A program made the translations under genes and the position numbers. Positions 37,455 to 48,161 of a stretch of 64,000 nt of DNA are shown here, one piece after another. The DNA is taken from assembly GCA_028277395.1 (NCBI GenBank), contig JANQGJ010000096.1:1-64000 (forward strand), given 5' to 3'. Each line of letters opens with the position of its first letter. Position 1 is the stretch's first letter. The notes under the pieces were generated by a model. That model worked only from the letters and a program-made list of their open reading frames with translations. It ran no database searches and was not told the DNA's origin. The DNA is from Bacteroidales bacterium. GTDB taxonomy: Bacteria > Bacteroidota > Bacteroidia > Bacteroidales > F082.

Positions 37455-38465
37455 TTACAAATTTCTAAATTTCACAGAATAAATAATTGCTTCAAGTTGT
37501 CGCAACAGATTTCTTTTCTTTTTATTAGGGTGATATACATAACCCATCATTGTTATGATCTGGTTATTTTCCGGATCAACAAATGTGTAACTCACGAAAG
37601 GGCCTCCCATAAAATCATGCTCAACATTCCATACACCTCTCATTTCTATTGTATATTCTGATGCAAAATTATCTATCTGTTTTACCTGCGGAGCAATAAA
37701 CTCTCCTGTAATTGCCATGTATGTACCCTCAGATTCTCCCGGGATATATTGTTTCAGGTCACGATTGGTTCTCGCAACAATACTTTGTTCTGAGAATTGC
37801 TCCTGGCTTTCGTAAGGCTCTGAAATTATAATTAAGCCCTGGCTGTAATCTGGCACTTCTTTTCTGATCCACATAAAACCCGGTTCTGTTTTGGCAACAT
37901 AAAAACCCTTGGGTACAGTTATATCAAGATTAAAAGACTTTCTTACTTCCTGCAACACTTTGTTTTTAGAACCCGGTCTGAACACGGAAAGAATTCTTTG
38001 TCGTTCAGCATTACTGTACTTGGAAATTATCTCATCAACATACTCCGGAAATTTGGTCACAAACTCTGAAACAGAAGGTGAAGTAATTCGAAATATTTGC
38101 TGAGGACTTGACCATCTGTCAGTAAAAGATTCAACTTTTGTTGATAAAGCTTTTTTGTCAAATGTTACAATAAGGATATTTCTGTGTTTTTGAAACATTT
38201 CAGAAAAATTATTTACAGTAATAAATGCAAGGTCAAATAACGGTTCAGGCTGGGATAAACCATATTGTTCGATTCCAAGATAATTTCTGAGCTCGTCACC
38301 TACAACACCATCTTTAAGGTCTTCGTTTTGCAGTACAACCAACACCTCTGAGGTATTTCCTATTGAACGAACCTTGGTAGGTTTTTTGTTGGTATTATCA
38401 CATGATGTAATAAACATCCACATGAATGTTATTGAAACAATGCCAATTAATTTTACAGCTTTCAT
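37455..38465 (-). CDS. DUF4837 family lipoprotein
   Basis: A 336-residue lipoprotein (lipobox FITSC). The sequence I-G-N-T-S-E-V-L-V-V at the mature N-terminus, followed by LRNYLGIEQYGLSQPEPLFDL and later GFMWIRKEVPDYSQGLIIISEPY, is the DUF4837 pattern found almost only in Bacteroidota. The mature protein is mixed alpha/beta with a C-terminal helix KKRNLLRQLEAIIYS. Function unknown; envelope location predicted. Single gene between the lytic transglycosylase and the small acidic protein. Confidence 0.85.
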   Translation of the reverse strand: MKAVKLIGIVSITFMWMFITSCDNTNKKPTKVRSIGNTSEVLVVLQNEDLKDGVVGDELRNYLGIEQYGLSQPEPLFDLAFITVNNFSEMFQKHRNILIVTFDKKALSTKVESFTDRWSSPQQIFRITSPSVSEFVTKFPEYVDEIISKYSNAERQRILSVFRPGSKNKVLQEVRKSFNLDITVPKGFYVAKTEPGFMWIRKEVPDYSQGLIIISEPYESQEQFSEQSIVARTNRDLKQYIPGESEGTYMAITGEFIAPQVKQIDNFASEYTIEMRGVWNVEHDFMGGPFVSYTFVDPENNQIITMMGYVYHPNKKKRNLLRQLEAIIYSVKFRNL

Positions 38466-38566
38466 AAATTGATAGTTTATAATGTACGTGCTTATACCAC
38501 AAATGTTGTTCCGAAAGCAGTCAATTACAATAATAAAATAACTAATTATCGAATAAAATATTACTA

Positions 38567-40351
38567 TCAGCCAACAACTGCAATTCTGATTTTCTGACCT
38601 GGCTTAAGTCTGCGTGAGTTTTTTATGTTATTCAGGGATTTGATCTTATCTACGGTAACACCATCATATTCTTTTGCAATATCCCAAAGCGTATCACCTT
38701 TTCTGACAATATGGTATAAATACTTTCCTTCTTTAACAGAACTTTTCGATTTTTCTGCAGGTTTGTAAACAATAAGTTTCTGCTTTGGATAAATTTTTGA
38801 ATTTTTAAGGTTGTTCCATTCCTTCAGGTCAGTTACTGTGCACTTATATTTTTTTGCAATTAGACCAAGATTTTCACCATTTTTAACAATATGTTGTGAT
38901 TTCTCGGATGATCTTAATACAGGTGAGGAAGTTTTCTGATAATATTTACTACTTCCGGCGCCATATAACACTAACTTCTGTCCCGGGTAAATCGTGTTGC
39001 TTTTAAGATTGTTCCATCTTTTAATCTGGTTAACATATACCCGGTTACGTTTGGCTATTAATCCAAGGTTTTCACCGCTTTTTACTATATGAATATTTCT
39101 GTCTTTTACTTTTTTAACCTCTGCAAGAAGTTTCTCCCTTTCAATACCTTTTATCGTTTTATAAGCGTAAAGCTGTTCTTCGTTATTGAGGAAATTTGCT
39201 GTATATTGACGTGGGATACGAATAACATATTTTTTGTCAGCACCGGCCGGTATGATCTTTCTTTTGAATTGGGGGTTAAGAAATTTAAGGTCATCCATAG
39301 GAATACCAAGCATTTCATTTAGCTGATCGAATGCCAGAACATCAGAAACTGTAACTGTATCAATATCATAATAGAACATTCCGGGACGCATGGTATAGAT
39401 ATTATGCTCCGGAGCATAATTCATCACATAGTTAACTGCAATAAATGCCGGAACATAACCACGTGTTTCACGTGGAAGAAATGGCCATACAGCCCAGTAA
39501 TTTTTAGTTCCTCCTGCTCTTCTTATTGCCCTGTTTACATTACCTGCTCCGGAATTATATGCTGCAAGCGCCAGCGACCAGTCGTTATAAATATCATATA
39601 AATCGGTTAGATGTTCACAGGCAGCAATTGTTGATTTATAAGGATCGTATCTGTCGTCAACAAGTGAAGTTACCTTTAACCCGTAAACCTTACCGGTTCC
39701 ATACATGAACTGCCATAATCCTTTAGCTCCTTTGTGCGATCCGGCAGATGGATTCAGGGCAGACTCAACTATTGCAAGGTACTTGATTTCCAAAGGCATT
39801 TCATATTTATCGAGTGCTTCTTCAAACATTGGAAAGTAAATCTCTGCAAGTCCAAGCATTTTTGCTGTCAGATTTCTTTTTTTAACAGCATACAGGTTTA
39901 TATAACTTTTCACTTCCCTGTTATAAGTCAGTTCAATGGGAGTTTCTCTGTTTAACAATTCAATGCGTTGCTCATAAATGGAATCAGGATAAGCTGGTAT
40001 TTCATCAGGTCCAAATCCCAAATCTGCAATTGAAGTTGTATCAAGTACGAAAAAAGTTTTCCTGTAATATTTATGATATAATAAACTGTCAAGAGTTCTT
40101 ACAACTTGTGAGTCAGTAATCAGCAGGTCAAAATTGCTGTTGATTTTCTGATTTGCCGATGTTATCTCTGCAGCTGATGTGTCAATTACATTTACTGTCA
40201 TTTCAACAGATCTATCAGTACTTGCTTCATCAATCACAATGTTGGTGTCGGCTTTAATAACAGCAATCGTATCAGTGGAGTACGATGCAAATATATTTGT
40301 GGTTATCAGAATAATCAGGGCAATTATAGTTGTGAATTTGAATATATTCAT
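38567..40351 (-). CDS. mltD: MltD-like lytic transglycosylase with three LysM domains
   Basis: About 594 residues from the ATG at 40351. A signal peptide and a Ser/Thr-rich linker come first. The SLT transglycosylase domain has its catalytic glutamate in [22 protein letters not shown], and [19 protein letters not shown] is also present. Three LysM repeats follow in the last third, each starting H-I-V-x-x-G-E/D-x-L. It cleaves peptidoglycan glycan strands to anhydro-muropeptides in the periplasm. The frame is open 16 codons further upstream, but the -7 box at 40397 excludes that start. Confidence 0.92.
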   Translation of the reverse strand: MNIFKFTTIIALIILITTNIFASYSTDTIAVIKADTNIVIDEASTDRSVEMTVNVIDTSAAEITSANQKINSNFDLLITDSQVVRTLDSLLYHKYYRKTFFVLDTTSIADLGFGPDEIPAYPDSIYEQRIELLNRETPIELTYNREVKSYINLYAVKKRNLTAKMLGLAEIYFPMFEEALDKYEMPLEIKYLAIVESALNPSAGSHKGAKGLWQFMYGTGKVYGLKVTSLVDDRYDPYKSTIAACEHLTDLYDIYNDWSLALAAYNSGAGNVNRAIRRAGGTKNYWAVWPFLPRETRGYVPAFIAVNYVMNYAPEHNIYTMRPGMFYYDIDTVTVSDVLAFDQLNEMLGIPMDDLKFLNPQFKRKIIPAGADKKYVIRIPRQYTANFLNNEEQLYAYKTIKGIEREKLLAEVKKVKDRNIHIVKSGENLGLIAKRNRVYVNQIKRWNNLKSNTIYPGQKLVLYGAGSSKYYQKTSSPVLRSSEKSQHIVKNGENLGLIAKKYKCTVTDLKEWNNLKNSKIYPKQKLIVYKPAEKSKSSVKEGKYLYHIVRKGDTLWDIAKEYDGVTVDKIKSLNNIKNSRRLKPGQKIRIAVVG

Positions 40352-40396
40352 ATTAATAAATAACAAGTTATATACTATATTAAACGCAATAATGTG

Positions 40397-40404
40397 CAAA
40401 TATA
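40397..40404 (-). promoter_or_regulatory. -7 box of mltD
   Basis: TATATTTG on the minus strand fits TAnnTTTG and lies about 45 bases before the ATG at 40351. Confidence 0.55.
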
Positions 40405-40489
40405 TATGTTAGAAACAAGTTTTAGTGTCGCAAACATATAATTAATGAACAATAGCAGGTTAGTTTAATTGATCCTATAACACCAACAT

Positions 40490-40521
40490 AAAAAAACCCG
40501 TTCTGAAATTGACAAAACGGG
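40490..40521 (-). terminator. Terminator of the flavodoxin gene
   Basis: On the minus strand CCCGTT (40521-40516) pairs with AACGGG (40502-40497), followed by seven T residues (40496-40490). It lies 24 bases past the flavodoxin stop. Confidence 0.75.
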
Positions 40522-40545
40522 CTAAGGGTAAAGTTTTATCTTTTT

Positions 40546-41070
40546 CTAAATACCGAATTCATTTTTAATCTGGTCAGTCCATTGTCTGATACGGGTTACA
40601 GTAAGATCGGGTTCATTGTCAACATCAAGTGCCAGACCAAAGAACATACCATCTTCCTCTCCATCGGAGTCAGTATACTTATATCCTTCTGTTGGCCACT
40701 GACCGATGGTTTCAATCTCCATCTTTTCCATTTCGTTTTTATAAATTTCCAGACTGTCAACAAAATGATCAGGATATAATATCTGATCGCCCAGGCAAAA
40801 TGAAGCAGCATTAATATTATTTGTTCCGTGATTTTCAAGTCTTCTGAAGAATGCATTCCATTCATTATCGGCCTTAGCTTCCTGCCAGTCTTCAGCACCA
40901 ATGGTTGAATGACCCAATATCATTAACTCATAATCATCCAGTTTGTTGATGTCGAAACTAACCACATCAAATATGTCAATAATTTCGGGATCAAACATGC
41001 TGTAAACCTTATGTGATGTTCGTTCAACATTTCCACCTTTGCCCCAGTATAACAGAACTATTTTCTTCAT
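40546..41070 (-). CDS. Flavodoxin with atypical FMN phosphate loop
   Basis: A 174-residue flavodoxin-fold protein from the ATG at 41070. The fold marks are a KKIVLLYW first strand, DYELMILGHSTIGAEDWQ (the usual flavin-loop tryptophan follows G), SFCLGDQILYPDHF and DNEPDLTVTRIRQW near the end. The first loop, normally T/S-x-T-G-x-T for the FMN phosphate, reads G-K-G-G-N-V-E-R-T-S, so phosphate binding may be altered. It probably acts as a low-potential electron carrier. Single gene with its own terminator. Confidence 0.85.
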   Translation of the reverse strand: MKKIVLLYWGKGGNVERTSHKVYSMFDPEIIDIFDVVSFDINKLDDYELMILGHSTIGAEDWQEAKADNEWNAFFRRLENHGTNNINAASFCLGDQILYPDHFVDSLEIYKNEMEKMEIETIGQWPTEGYKYTDSDGEEDGMFFGLALDVDNEPDLTVTRIRQWTDQIKNEFGI

Positions 41071-41272
41071 TTGTTTTGTATTTTTGATTTTGTAAAAGTA
41101 CAAATAATTAAAAGATATTTTCTGTCATTTTTAAAAACCTGTGTTAACAAATTATGCTGTTGATGATAATAATTGTTTTGTGTTCAATACTTATATCAGG
41201 TAAATGATCGTTAACCTGGAACGTATTTCAATGTACATATAATTATTATATTAGTTGTTGTATCATACTATG

Positions 41273-41280
41273 TATATTTG
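41273..41280 (+). promoter_or_regulatory. -7 box of the ABC exporter/histidine kinase unit
   Basis: TATATTTG fits TAnnTTTG, 26 bases before the ATG at 41307. Confidence 0.6.
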
Positions 41281-41306
41281 CAGTTAATAAATATCTCAAA
41301 CAGAAA

Positions 41307-43127
41307 ATGAAGAAATTCTACAGAGTATTAGCATATATAAAGCCATATTACGGATATGCAGGATTGAATGTTCTTTTCAATATCCTGACCATAGTATTTT
41401 CATTATTTTCGTTTGCATTATTAATTCCGTTTCTAAATCTGCTTTTTGGGATAAATGACCTTGTAACAGAAAAACCGGTATTTGAATATACAACACAGTC
41501 ATTTTTGGATTATCTGAATTATCAGATAAGTTCGATCATTATTTCTGATGGAAAAATTCAGGCTCTTGTATACATATGTCTTATTTTGATCATTGCTTTT
41601 TTTCTACGGAATTTATCCAGATTCTTTGCCATGTATTTTATGGCCAATGTCAGAATAGGATCAATTAAAGGTATTAGAAATGATATTTACACCAAGATCC
41701 TTACTCTTCCGTTATCATTTTTTACAAAGCATAAGAAAGGTGACATTATAGCAAGGGTAACAACAGATGTTCAGGAGGTTGAGTTTTCCATTATGAATTA
41801 TCTGGAGATGATTGTAAGGGATCCCGTAACCATTATTGCATACATAGCTTTTATGGTTAGTATGAGTCCTCAGCTAACATTGTTTGTGTTGATTATTCTG
41901 CCGTTAACAGGATTTTTAATAGGAAGGATTGGTAAAAGCCTGCGTAAGCAATCTAAAATAGGGATGACAAAATTTGCAGGATTATTGTCAACAATTGAAG
42001 AATCCATATCAGGTTTAAGGATAATTAAAGCATTTAATGCAATAGATTATTCTAATGATAAATTTAAGTACAATAATAATGACTATTCCAGATTACTTAT
42101 CTGGATATACCGAAAACGAGATTTGTCATCACCTTTAAGTGAATTCCTTTCTTCAGTTGTAATTATTGTTGTTCTATGGTTTGGAGGAAGAATGGTGCTT
42201 TCTGATAATCCAACCATTCAGGCAGCTGATTTTATAACCTACATAGTGGTATTTTCACAGATAATTCCTCCGGCAAAAACCTTTGCTCAGGGTTTTTACA
42301 GTATTCAGAAAGGAATAGCATCAGCTGATCGTATTTTTGAGGTTCTTGATGCAGAAGAAGTAATAGAAGAAAAACCGGATGCCATACCGGTTAAATCTTT
42401 TAATAAGAGTATTGAGTACAGGGATGTAAGTTTTAAGTATGAAAATGAATATGTACTTAAAAACATTAACCTGAAGATTGAAAAGGGAAAAGTAATTGCA
42501 TTAGTTGGTGAATCAGGAGGAGGAAAATCAACTATGGCTGACCTGCTGCCGAGATTTTACGATGTTGTTGACGGTGAATTGTTAATTGACGGTAAGAATA
42601 TCAAAGATTTAAAAATTGATGATACAAGGGCTTTGATGGGTATTGTGTCGCAGGAAAGCATACTGTTTAATGATAATATATTCAATAATATTGCTTTTGG
42701 AATGAGTGATGTTCGCAGGGAACATGTAATTGAGGCAGCTAAAGTTGCAAACGCTCATGAGTTTATCCTCGAAACAGAAAACGGGTATGAAACCAACATT
42801 GGTGACAGGGGTATGAAGTTATCAGGAGGACAGCGGCAGAGACTTAGCATTGCAAGGGCAGTACTGGCCAATCCGCCAATACTAATTCTTGATGAAGCTA
42901 CTTCATCACTTGATACTGAGTCTGAGAAGCTTGTGCAAAAAGCTTTGTTCAATGTAATGAAGGACAGAACAACAGTTGTTATTGCACACAGATTGTCGAC
43001 AATCCAGCATGCAGATGAGATCATTGTTTTAAAAAATGGCGAGATCGTAGAAAGAGGAACTCATACGAAACTAATTTCTATGAACGGCGTATATACTAGA
43101 TTACAACAATTACAAGCATTTGATTGA
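41307..43127 (+). CDS. MsbA-like ABC exporter (fused permease and ATPase)
   Basis: A 606-residue half-transporter. Six membrane helices (about 20-320) include the [21 protein letters not shown] coupling segment. The ATPase follows, with Walker [10 protein letters not shown], signature LSGGQRQR, Walker [11 protein letters not shown] and switch histidine in VIAHRLST. It works as a homodimer. The closest known family exports lipid A/phospholipids or drugs; the substrate here is not shown. The histidine kinase gene starts 16 bases after its stop, so the two are probably co-transcribed. Confidence 0.93.
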   Translation: MKKFYRVLAYIKPYYGYAGLNVLFNILTIVFSLFSFALLIPFLNLLFGINDLVTEKPVFEYTTQSFLDYLNYQISSIIISDGKIQALVYICLILIIAFFLRNLSRFFAMYFMANVRIGSIKGIRNDIYTKILTLPLSFFTKHKKGDIIARVTTDVQEVEFSIMNYLEMIVRDPVTIIAYIAFMVSMSPQLTLFVLIILPLTGFLIGRIGKSLRKQSKIGMTKFAGLLSTIEESISGLRIIKAFNAIDYSNDKFKYNNNDYSRLLIWIYRKRDLSSPLSEFLSSVVIIVVLWFGGRMVLSDNPTIQAADFITYIVVFSQIIPPAKTFAQGFYSIQKGIASADRIFEVLDAEEVIEEKPDAIPVKSFNKSIEYRDVSFKYENEYVLKNINLKIEKGKVIALVGESGGGKSTMADLLPRFYDVVDGELLIDGKNIKDLKIDDTRALMGIVSQESILFNDNIFNNIAFGMSDVRREHVIEAAKVANAHEFILETENGYETNIGDRGMKLSGGQRQRLSIARAVLANPPILILDEATSSLDTESEKLVQKALFNVMKDRTTVVIAHRLSTIQHADEIIVLKNGEIVERGTHTKLISMNGVYTRLQQLQAFD

Positions 43128-43143
43128 GAACCTAAGATATTTA

Positions 43144-45942
43144 ATGGTTAATCATATTAAAATATATCTTATATCAATAGTTTTTTTTACTTCATTATTT
43201 TCATTTGGTAGCATTGATGCAAAAAATAAAAGTGATGAGTTTAAAATTGAAAATGGTATACTGAATCTTTCCGGGTGGGACTTTGCCAATGATGGTAGTT
43301 TTGTTTTGGAAGGGGACTGGGAATTTTACTGGGACACACTACTTTACCCGGTTGATTTTCCAACAAAAATAGTTCCGCAATATCCGTATTTTCCTGAATT
43401 ATGGTCAGGTATTCCAGACTCACTGGGTGAATTCTCAAATTTTGGTTATGCAACATACAGATTAAGGATCATTATTGAACCAACATCAGACTTGCTAGCG
43501 ATCAAATTACCGGATTATTACACTTCATATAATTTGTGGTTAAATAGTGAATTATTATCACATAATGGTGTTGTAGGAAACAGCAAAAGTACATCAACTC
43601 CTCATCTGCTTCCGGTAACAGAGAGTTTCCATACTGATTCCGGTGAATTGGAATTCATTCTTCAAATCTCCAATTTTTATCATAGCAAGGGTGGGGCTAA
43701 AATAGCTCCGGTACTGGGAACTTCCTTATTGCTTGAGAAAGAAAGAGAATTTGAACTTGGTATTGATTTGCTTCTCACTGGGGCATTGTTGATGGGAGGA
43801 TTATTCTTCCTTGGACTGTTCTTTTTTGGAAGGCAGGACAAGTCGGTATTTTATTTTGCCATGTTTTGCCTTAGTTATAGTTACAGGTTAATAGGTTATG
43901 GTAATTATTTTCTGCACAGCATAATTCCTGACGTAAGCTGGCAGGTGACAACAAGGGCTGAATATATCACACTATTTTTAAGTGCGTATTTTTTCATGCA
44001 GTTTTTACAATCTGTATATCCGAAAGAAACCAACAGATTTTTTGCCGGGATACTGAAGGTTATTGCTTTAATTTTTGTTTCAATTACATTGTTTCTGCCT
44101 GCCTATATTTTTACACTTACTGTAAATCCGTTTTTAATAACCCTTCTGATTTACATTATTTACGGAAGTGTAATAATTATAATTGCAGCTATAAAGAAAC
44201 GTGCCGGATCTATCTATGCCCTGATTAGTATAATTATAATTTTTATTGTAATAATAATCAATATCCTGAATTATCTGGGCTATACAGGAACCTATCCTTA
44301 TGTTTCGTTTTTCGGGTATATACTTTTTTTCTTCTTCCAATCATTAATTCTGTCATACCGGTTTGCATATCATTTTAAGCTTGCACAGCAAAAGGCTGAA
44401 ATGGGAGCAAGAGCAAAAGCAGATTTCCTTGCGAATATGAGTCATGAAATACGTACGCCCATGAATGGTGTAATTGGAATGACAGGGTTGCTTCAACAGA
44501 CTAAATTGAGCAAAGAACAAACAGAGTATGTAAATACGATCCGTATTAGCGGCGAGAACCTTCTCACTGTTATTAATGATATACTTGATTTCTCAAAAAT
44601 TGAGCAGGGAAAAATGGAAATTGAACAACTTGGCTTCGACCTGGTTTTTTGTATTGAAGAGGTATTTGCACTGCTTTCCTCATCTGCCACTATCAAAGGT
44701 TTGGAATTGATCAAGAAAGTTGAGCCTGATGTACCGAGATATATTATTAGCGATCCCAACAGATTAAAACAGATATTTCTCAATCTTATAAATAACGCAA
44801 TTAAGTTTACCGAGAAAGGGGAGGTGTTATTGTCTGCCAGTATTGCTGAAAGTGAGAATGATGAGTTTATTTTAAGGTTTGATATAAAAGATACCGGAAT
44901 AGGTATCCCCCAGGAAAAGTTAGATGATCTGTTTGACTCATTTTCACAGGTTGATACTTCACATGGTCGTAAATTCGAAGGTACAGGATTGGGTCTGGCA
45001 ATCTCAAAACAGCTGACAACGTTAATGGGTGGCAAAATCTGGGTAACCTCAGAGTTAGGAAAAGGATCGGTATTTTCATTTACTGTTAAAGTAAAAGAAG
45101 ATTTAGATAAAGCTAAAAGTAAAGCTGCGCCCGATTTATCAGGATTTAAAAACAAAAAGGTAATAATACTTGATGATAACGAAACCAATTTGAAAATACT
45201 ATCGGGGCAACTTACTAACTATGGATTTGAAGTAAAATCTACCAACGAAAGTAATGATACAATAAATCAGATCAGGAAGGAAAAATTTGATATTGCTGTT
45301 TTCGATATGCAAATGCCTGGTATTACAGGTATTGAGGTAGCCCAAAAGGTGAAAAAACTGGAAAATGGACGATCCCTCCCTATAATATTATTATCATCCA
45401 TTGGCGTTGAATTTAAAGATGATGAGAAACAGCTTTTTAGTTCAAGTATTCTTAAACCTGCAAGGGAGAATAAATTACTCAATGCTTTACTGAAAGCAGT
45501 TGGTGCTGAGAGCGAGTCATCGTCGGGCACATCGGAACCACGTAGTAAGTCATTACCAATGTTCATTGGAGCAAAAGTTCTTGTTGCTGAAGATAACCTG
45601 ATAAATCAGAAAGTTACAGCCAGCATATTGAAAAACATGGGCATAATTCCTGACATTGTTGAGAATGGGCATAAGGCGTATCTTGCCTGTAAGGAAAAGG
45701 ATTATGATCTGATTCTTATGGATGTTCAGATGCCTGAAATGGATGGTTTGGAAGCTACAGTGAAAATTCTGAGTTATTTTGATGACCTTCCACGAAAAGC
45801 TCCGGTTATTTTGGCTATGACAGCAAATGTTCTGGAGAAATCAAAGAATGAATGTCGTAATGCTGGAATGCGTGGATTCATCACAAAACCTGTTGCACCT
45901 GGTGAACTAAGCCGGAATCTGGAAAAGTGGCTTAAAAACTAA
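43144..45942 (+). CDS. Hybrid histidine kinase with 7TMR-DISM sensor and two receivers
   Basis: About 932 residues from the ATG at 43144; a TTG at 43120 overlapping the ABC gene is less likely. Layout: signal peptide; periplasmic DISMED-type jelly-roll ([19 protein letters not shown]); seven membrane helices (about 205-410); HisKA with H434 in [12 protein letters not shown]; and HATPase with N, G1 (DTGIGIP) and G2 (GTGLGLAI) boxes. Receiver 1 has D721 in FDMQMPG and receiver 2 has D860 in [10 protein letters not shown]. Both receivers keep the acidic pair and lysine. There is no Hpt or DNA-binding domain, so an output partner must lie elsewhere. Carbohydrate-type ligands are suspected for DISMED domains. 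Confidence 0.92.
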   Translation: MVNHIKIYLISIVFFTSLFSFGSIDAKNKSDEFKIENGILNLSGWDFANDGSFVLEGDWEFYWDTLLYPVDFPTKIVPQYPYFPELWSGIPDSLGEFSNFGYATYRLRIIIEPTSDLLAIKLPDYYTSYNLWLNSELLSHNGVVGNSKSTSTPHLLPVTESFHTDSGELEFILQISNFYHSKGGAKIAPVLGTSLLLEKEREFELGIDLLLTGALLMGGLFFLGLFFFGRQDKSVFYFAMFCLSYSYRLIGYGNYFLHSIIPDVSWQVTTRAEYITLFLSAYFFMQFLQSVYPKETNRFFAGILKVIALIFVSITLFLPAYIFTLTVNPFLITLLIYIIYGSVIIIIAAIKKRAGSIYALISIIIIFIVIIINILNYLGYTGTYPYVSFFGYILFFFFQSLILSYRFAYHFKLAQQKAEMGARAKADFLANMSHEIRTPMNGVIGMTGLLQQTKLSKEQTEYVNTIRISGENLLTVINDILDFSKIEQGKMEIEQLGFDLVFCIEEVFALLSSSATIKGLELIKKVEPDVPRYIISDPNRLKQIFLNLINNAIKFTEKGEVLLSASIAESENDEFILRFDIKDTGIGIPQEKLDDLFDSFSQVDTSHGRKFEGTGLGLAISKQLTTLMGGKIWVTSELGKGSVFSFTVKVKEDLDKAKSKAAPDLSGFKNKKVIILDDNETNLKILSGQLTNYGFEVKSTNESNDTINQIRKEKFDIAVFDMQMPGITGIEVAQKVKKLENGRSLPIILLSSIGVEFKDDEKQLFSSSILKPARENKLLNALLKAVGAESESSSGTSEPRSKSLPMFIGAKVLVAEDNLINQKVTASILKNMGIIPDIVENGHKAYLACKEKDYDLILMDVQMPEMDGLEATVKILSYFDDLPRKAPVILAMTANVLEKSKNECRNAGMRGFITKPVAPGELSRNLEKWLKN

Positions 45943-46734
45943 TTAATGAATGGTAAAACTATCCCAATCAGGACCAACATTAAAGTTTCTTCTAAAATTC
46001 TGCAGATCATCATAAGATAGTGATGTAGACAACACCTGGTTGCAGTTGGCAGAAGCCTGAGAAATTATATTGCCACGGGGATCAACAATAACTGAATCAC
46101 CACTGTAATTAATACCGGAATTATCTTCACCAACCCGGTTTACTCCTACTATGTAAGCCTGATTTTCAATTGCCCGTGCAAGTAAAAGAGTTTTCCAGGG
46201 GTAACTTCTTACGGCAGGCCAGTTGGCAACAAAGATTGCCAGATCATACTCAAAAGAGTTATTCTTATATGTATTTTTATTCCAGACCGGAAATCTCAGG
46301 TCATAGCATATCATAGGACATATTTTCCAGCCAAATAAGTCAACAATCAGCTTTGACTTTCCAGGAGTAATATTTTTATGTTCACCACCCATGGTAAATA
46401 CATGACGTTTTTCGTAAAGATCGTACTCTCCGTCCGGTTGCATCCAGATAAGAGTATTGGCATAACCCGTTTTACCTTGGATAAGGATAGTACCTGTTAT
46501 TACTGCATTATACCCGGAGGATAGTTTTCTCATCCATTTTATAGTAGGACCTTCGGTAGTTTCAGCAAAAGATCCGGGATTAACCGGAAAGCCGGTTGTA
46601 AATGTTTCAGGTAGAATTATCAAGTGATGAGAGTTAAAATTATCCTCAATTTTCTTCTCAAAATCATCACGATTTTTCACCGGATTTTCCCAGTGCAGAT
46701 CAGATTGAATGGCAAGTATTTTTAAATCCTGCAT
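45943..46734 (-). CDS. Nitrilase-family omega-amidase (YafV/NIT2-like)
   Basis: A 263-residue carbon-nitrogen hydrolase with the triad E43 (LPETF), K109 (YEKRH) and C143 (MICYDLRFP). Its sequence is of the YafV/omega-amidase type, which hydrolyses the omega-amide of 2-oxoglutaramate or 2-oxosuccinamate. The start overlaps the preceding aminotransferase gene by 13 bases. Transaminase and omega-amidase together form the known glutamine transaminase-omega-amidase route, used in methionine salvage and for closing the transamination with glutamine. The stop abuts the convergent kinase gene. Confidence 0.9.
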   Translation of the reverse strand: MQDLKILAIQSDLHWENPVKNRDDFEKKIEDNFNSHHLIILPETFTTGFPVNPGSFAETTEGPTIKWMRKLSSGYNAVITGTILIQGKTGYANTLIWMQPDGEYDLYEKRHVFTMGGEHKNITPGKSKLIVDLFGWKICPMICYDLRFPVWNKNTYKNNSFEYDLAIFVANWPAVRSYPWKTLLLARAIENQAYIVGVNRVGEDNSGINYSGDSVIVDPRGNIISQASANCNQVLSTSLSYDDLQNFRRNFNVGPDWDSFTIH

Positions 46735-47879
46735 AATATTTCAGCAGCTTCTTTCAAAGTTGATTCTTTTTTAGCAAAACAAAACCTAAGAGTACAATTA
46801 TTATCCTGTGTACGGTAGAACGGTGAAACCGGAACAGCGGCTATACCGTGTTCTTTTACAAGTTTTGTGGCCATTTCCATTTCAGGTTCATCAGAAATAT
46901 TACTATAATCAAGCAATTGAAAATAAGTACCATTACAGGGAAGAGGTTTAAACTTTGAACCTTTAATTGCCGAAATGAAATAATCACGTTTTTCCTGATA
47001 AAAACTCCCAAGAGATATGTAATTATCAGGATTTTTAAGGTACTCTGCAACTGCATGCTGGATTGGAGTATTTACAGCAAATACAACAAACTGGTGAACT
47101 TTTCTGAATTCGGCAGTAATGTTTTCCGGTGCCATAACAAAACCGGTTTTCCATCCTGTTGTATGGAATGTTTTCCCAAAAGACCCTATCACGATGCTTT
47201 TGGAAGCTAATTCAGGAAACCTTGAGGCGCTTTGATGTTGTTTACCATCAAAAATCAAATGCTCGTAAACTTCATCACTCAAAACAATAATATCCCTGCC
47301 TCTGATCAGATTCTCCAGCTTTTTCATATCTTCCTCGCTTATAACACTTCCGGTAGGGTTATGTGGTGAGTTGATAATAATCATTTTTGTATTGCTTGAG
47401 ATCATACGAGGCAATTCATCCCAGTTAATACTGTAATCCGGATATTGTAGCTGTGCATATTTAACCAATCCACCATTTACTGTTACCGAAGGGGCGTATG
47501 AGTCATAAGCAGGTTCAAAAATAACAACTTCATCACCTTTTGAAATAAATGCTGAGATTGCTGTATAAATTGCCTGTGTAGCACCAGCAGTTATTGTGAT
47601 TTCCTTATCGGGATCATATTTAGCACTGTGATTTTTTTCAAACATTTGTGATAACATCTTCCTTAATTCAGGAACTCCCGGCATTGGAGCATACTGATTG
47701 TACCCTTTATTCATGAAGTGATCAACCAGTTTGATAAGTTCATCTGAAATTGGAAAATCAGGGAACCCCTGACTAAGGTTAACAGCATTGTGTTCGGTTG
47801 CAAGCTGCGACATTACAGCGAAAATTGAGGTGCCGGTTTGTGGTAACTTTGTAACAATATTACCTTCAAAATGTTTCAT
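46722..47879 (-). CDS. Methionine/glutamine aminotransferase (class I PLP enzyme)
   Basis: A 385-residue fold type I aminotransferase. The PLP lysine is K236 in GSFGKTFHTTGWKTGF. NSPHNPTG, SDEVYEH and the final TLRFCFAK (substrate-carboxylate arginine) are conserved. The LSQGFPDFP start and overall sequence are those of the YbdL/kynurenine aminotransferase group that uses methionine or glutamine with 2-oxo acids. Its overlap with the omega-amidase gene supports use of glutamine as donor. Own -7 box upstream. Confidence 0.92.
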   Translation of the reverse strand: MKHFEGNIVTKLPQTGTSIFAVMSQLATEHNAVNLSQGFPDFPISDELIKLVDHFMNKGYNQYAPMPGVPELRKMLSQMFEKNHSAKYDPDKEITITAGATQAIYTAISAFISKGDEVVIFEPAYDSYAPSVTVNGGLVKYAQLQYPDYSINWDELPRMISSNTKMIIINSPHNPTGSVISEEDMKKLENLIRGRDIIVLSDEVYEHLIFDGKQHQSASRFPELASKSIVIGSFGKTFHTTGWKTGFVMAPENITAEFRKVHQFVVFAVNTPIQHAVAEYLKNPDNYISLGSFYQEKRDYFISAIKGSKFKPLPCNGTYFQLLDYSNISDEPEMEMATKLVKEHGIAAVPVSPFYRTQDNNCTLRFCFAKKESTLKEAAEILCRI

Positions 47880-47901
47880 TAATAGCGTAGTTTTATGGTT
47901 G

Positions 47902-47909
47902 CAAAGATA
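47902..47909 (-). promoter_or_regulatory. -7 box of the aminotransferase/omega-amidase operon
   Basis: TATCTTTG on the minus strand fits TAnnTTTG, 22 bases before the ATG at 47879. Confidence 0.6.
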
Positions 47910-48161
47910 GCTATTAGTTTATCAATACTATGAATAATAAATATAAACTACGTAACAGATATAGTTTTACAACAATACCCGGCTAATAGATGCAAATCGA
48001 AATATGAGTTAAATGTGTCTGATTTTGACTAAAACTTCTTTGTTGAATAAACAAATCCTGCAGGTTAAATAGTAAGAAGGCTAACATAAACTATTTTTGG
48101 AATATACGGTTACCAATTAAAAAATTAATCGATTACTGATTGAACATAAAAAAAAGAAAAT

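Noticed and set aside
44493-45188. Minus-strand open frame of 231 codons
   Set aside because: Antisense to the HisKA/HATPase part of the hybrid kinase; no family resemblance.
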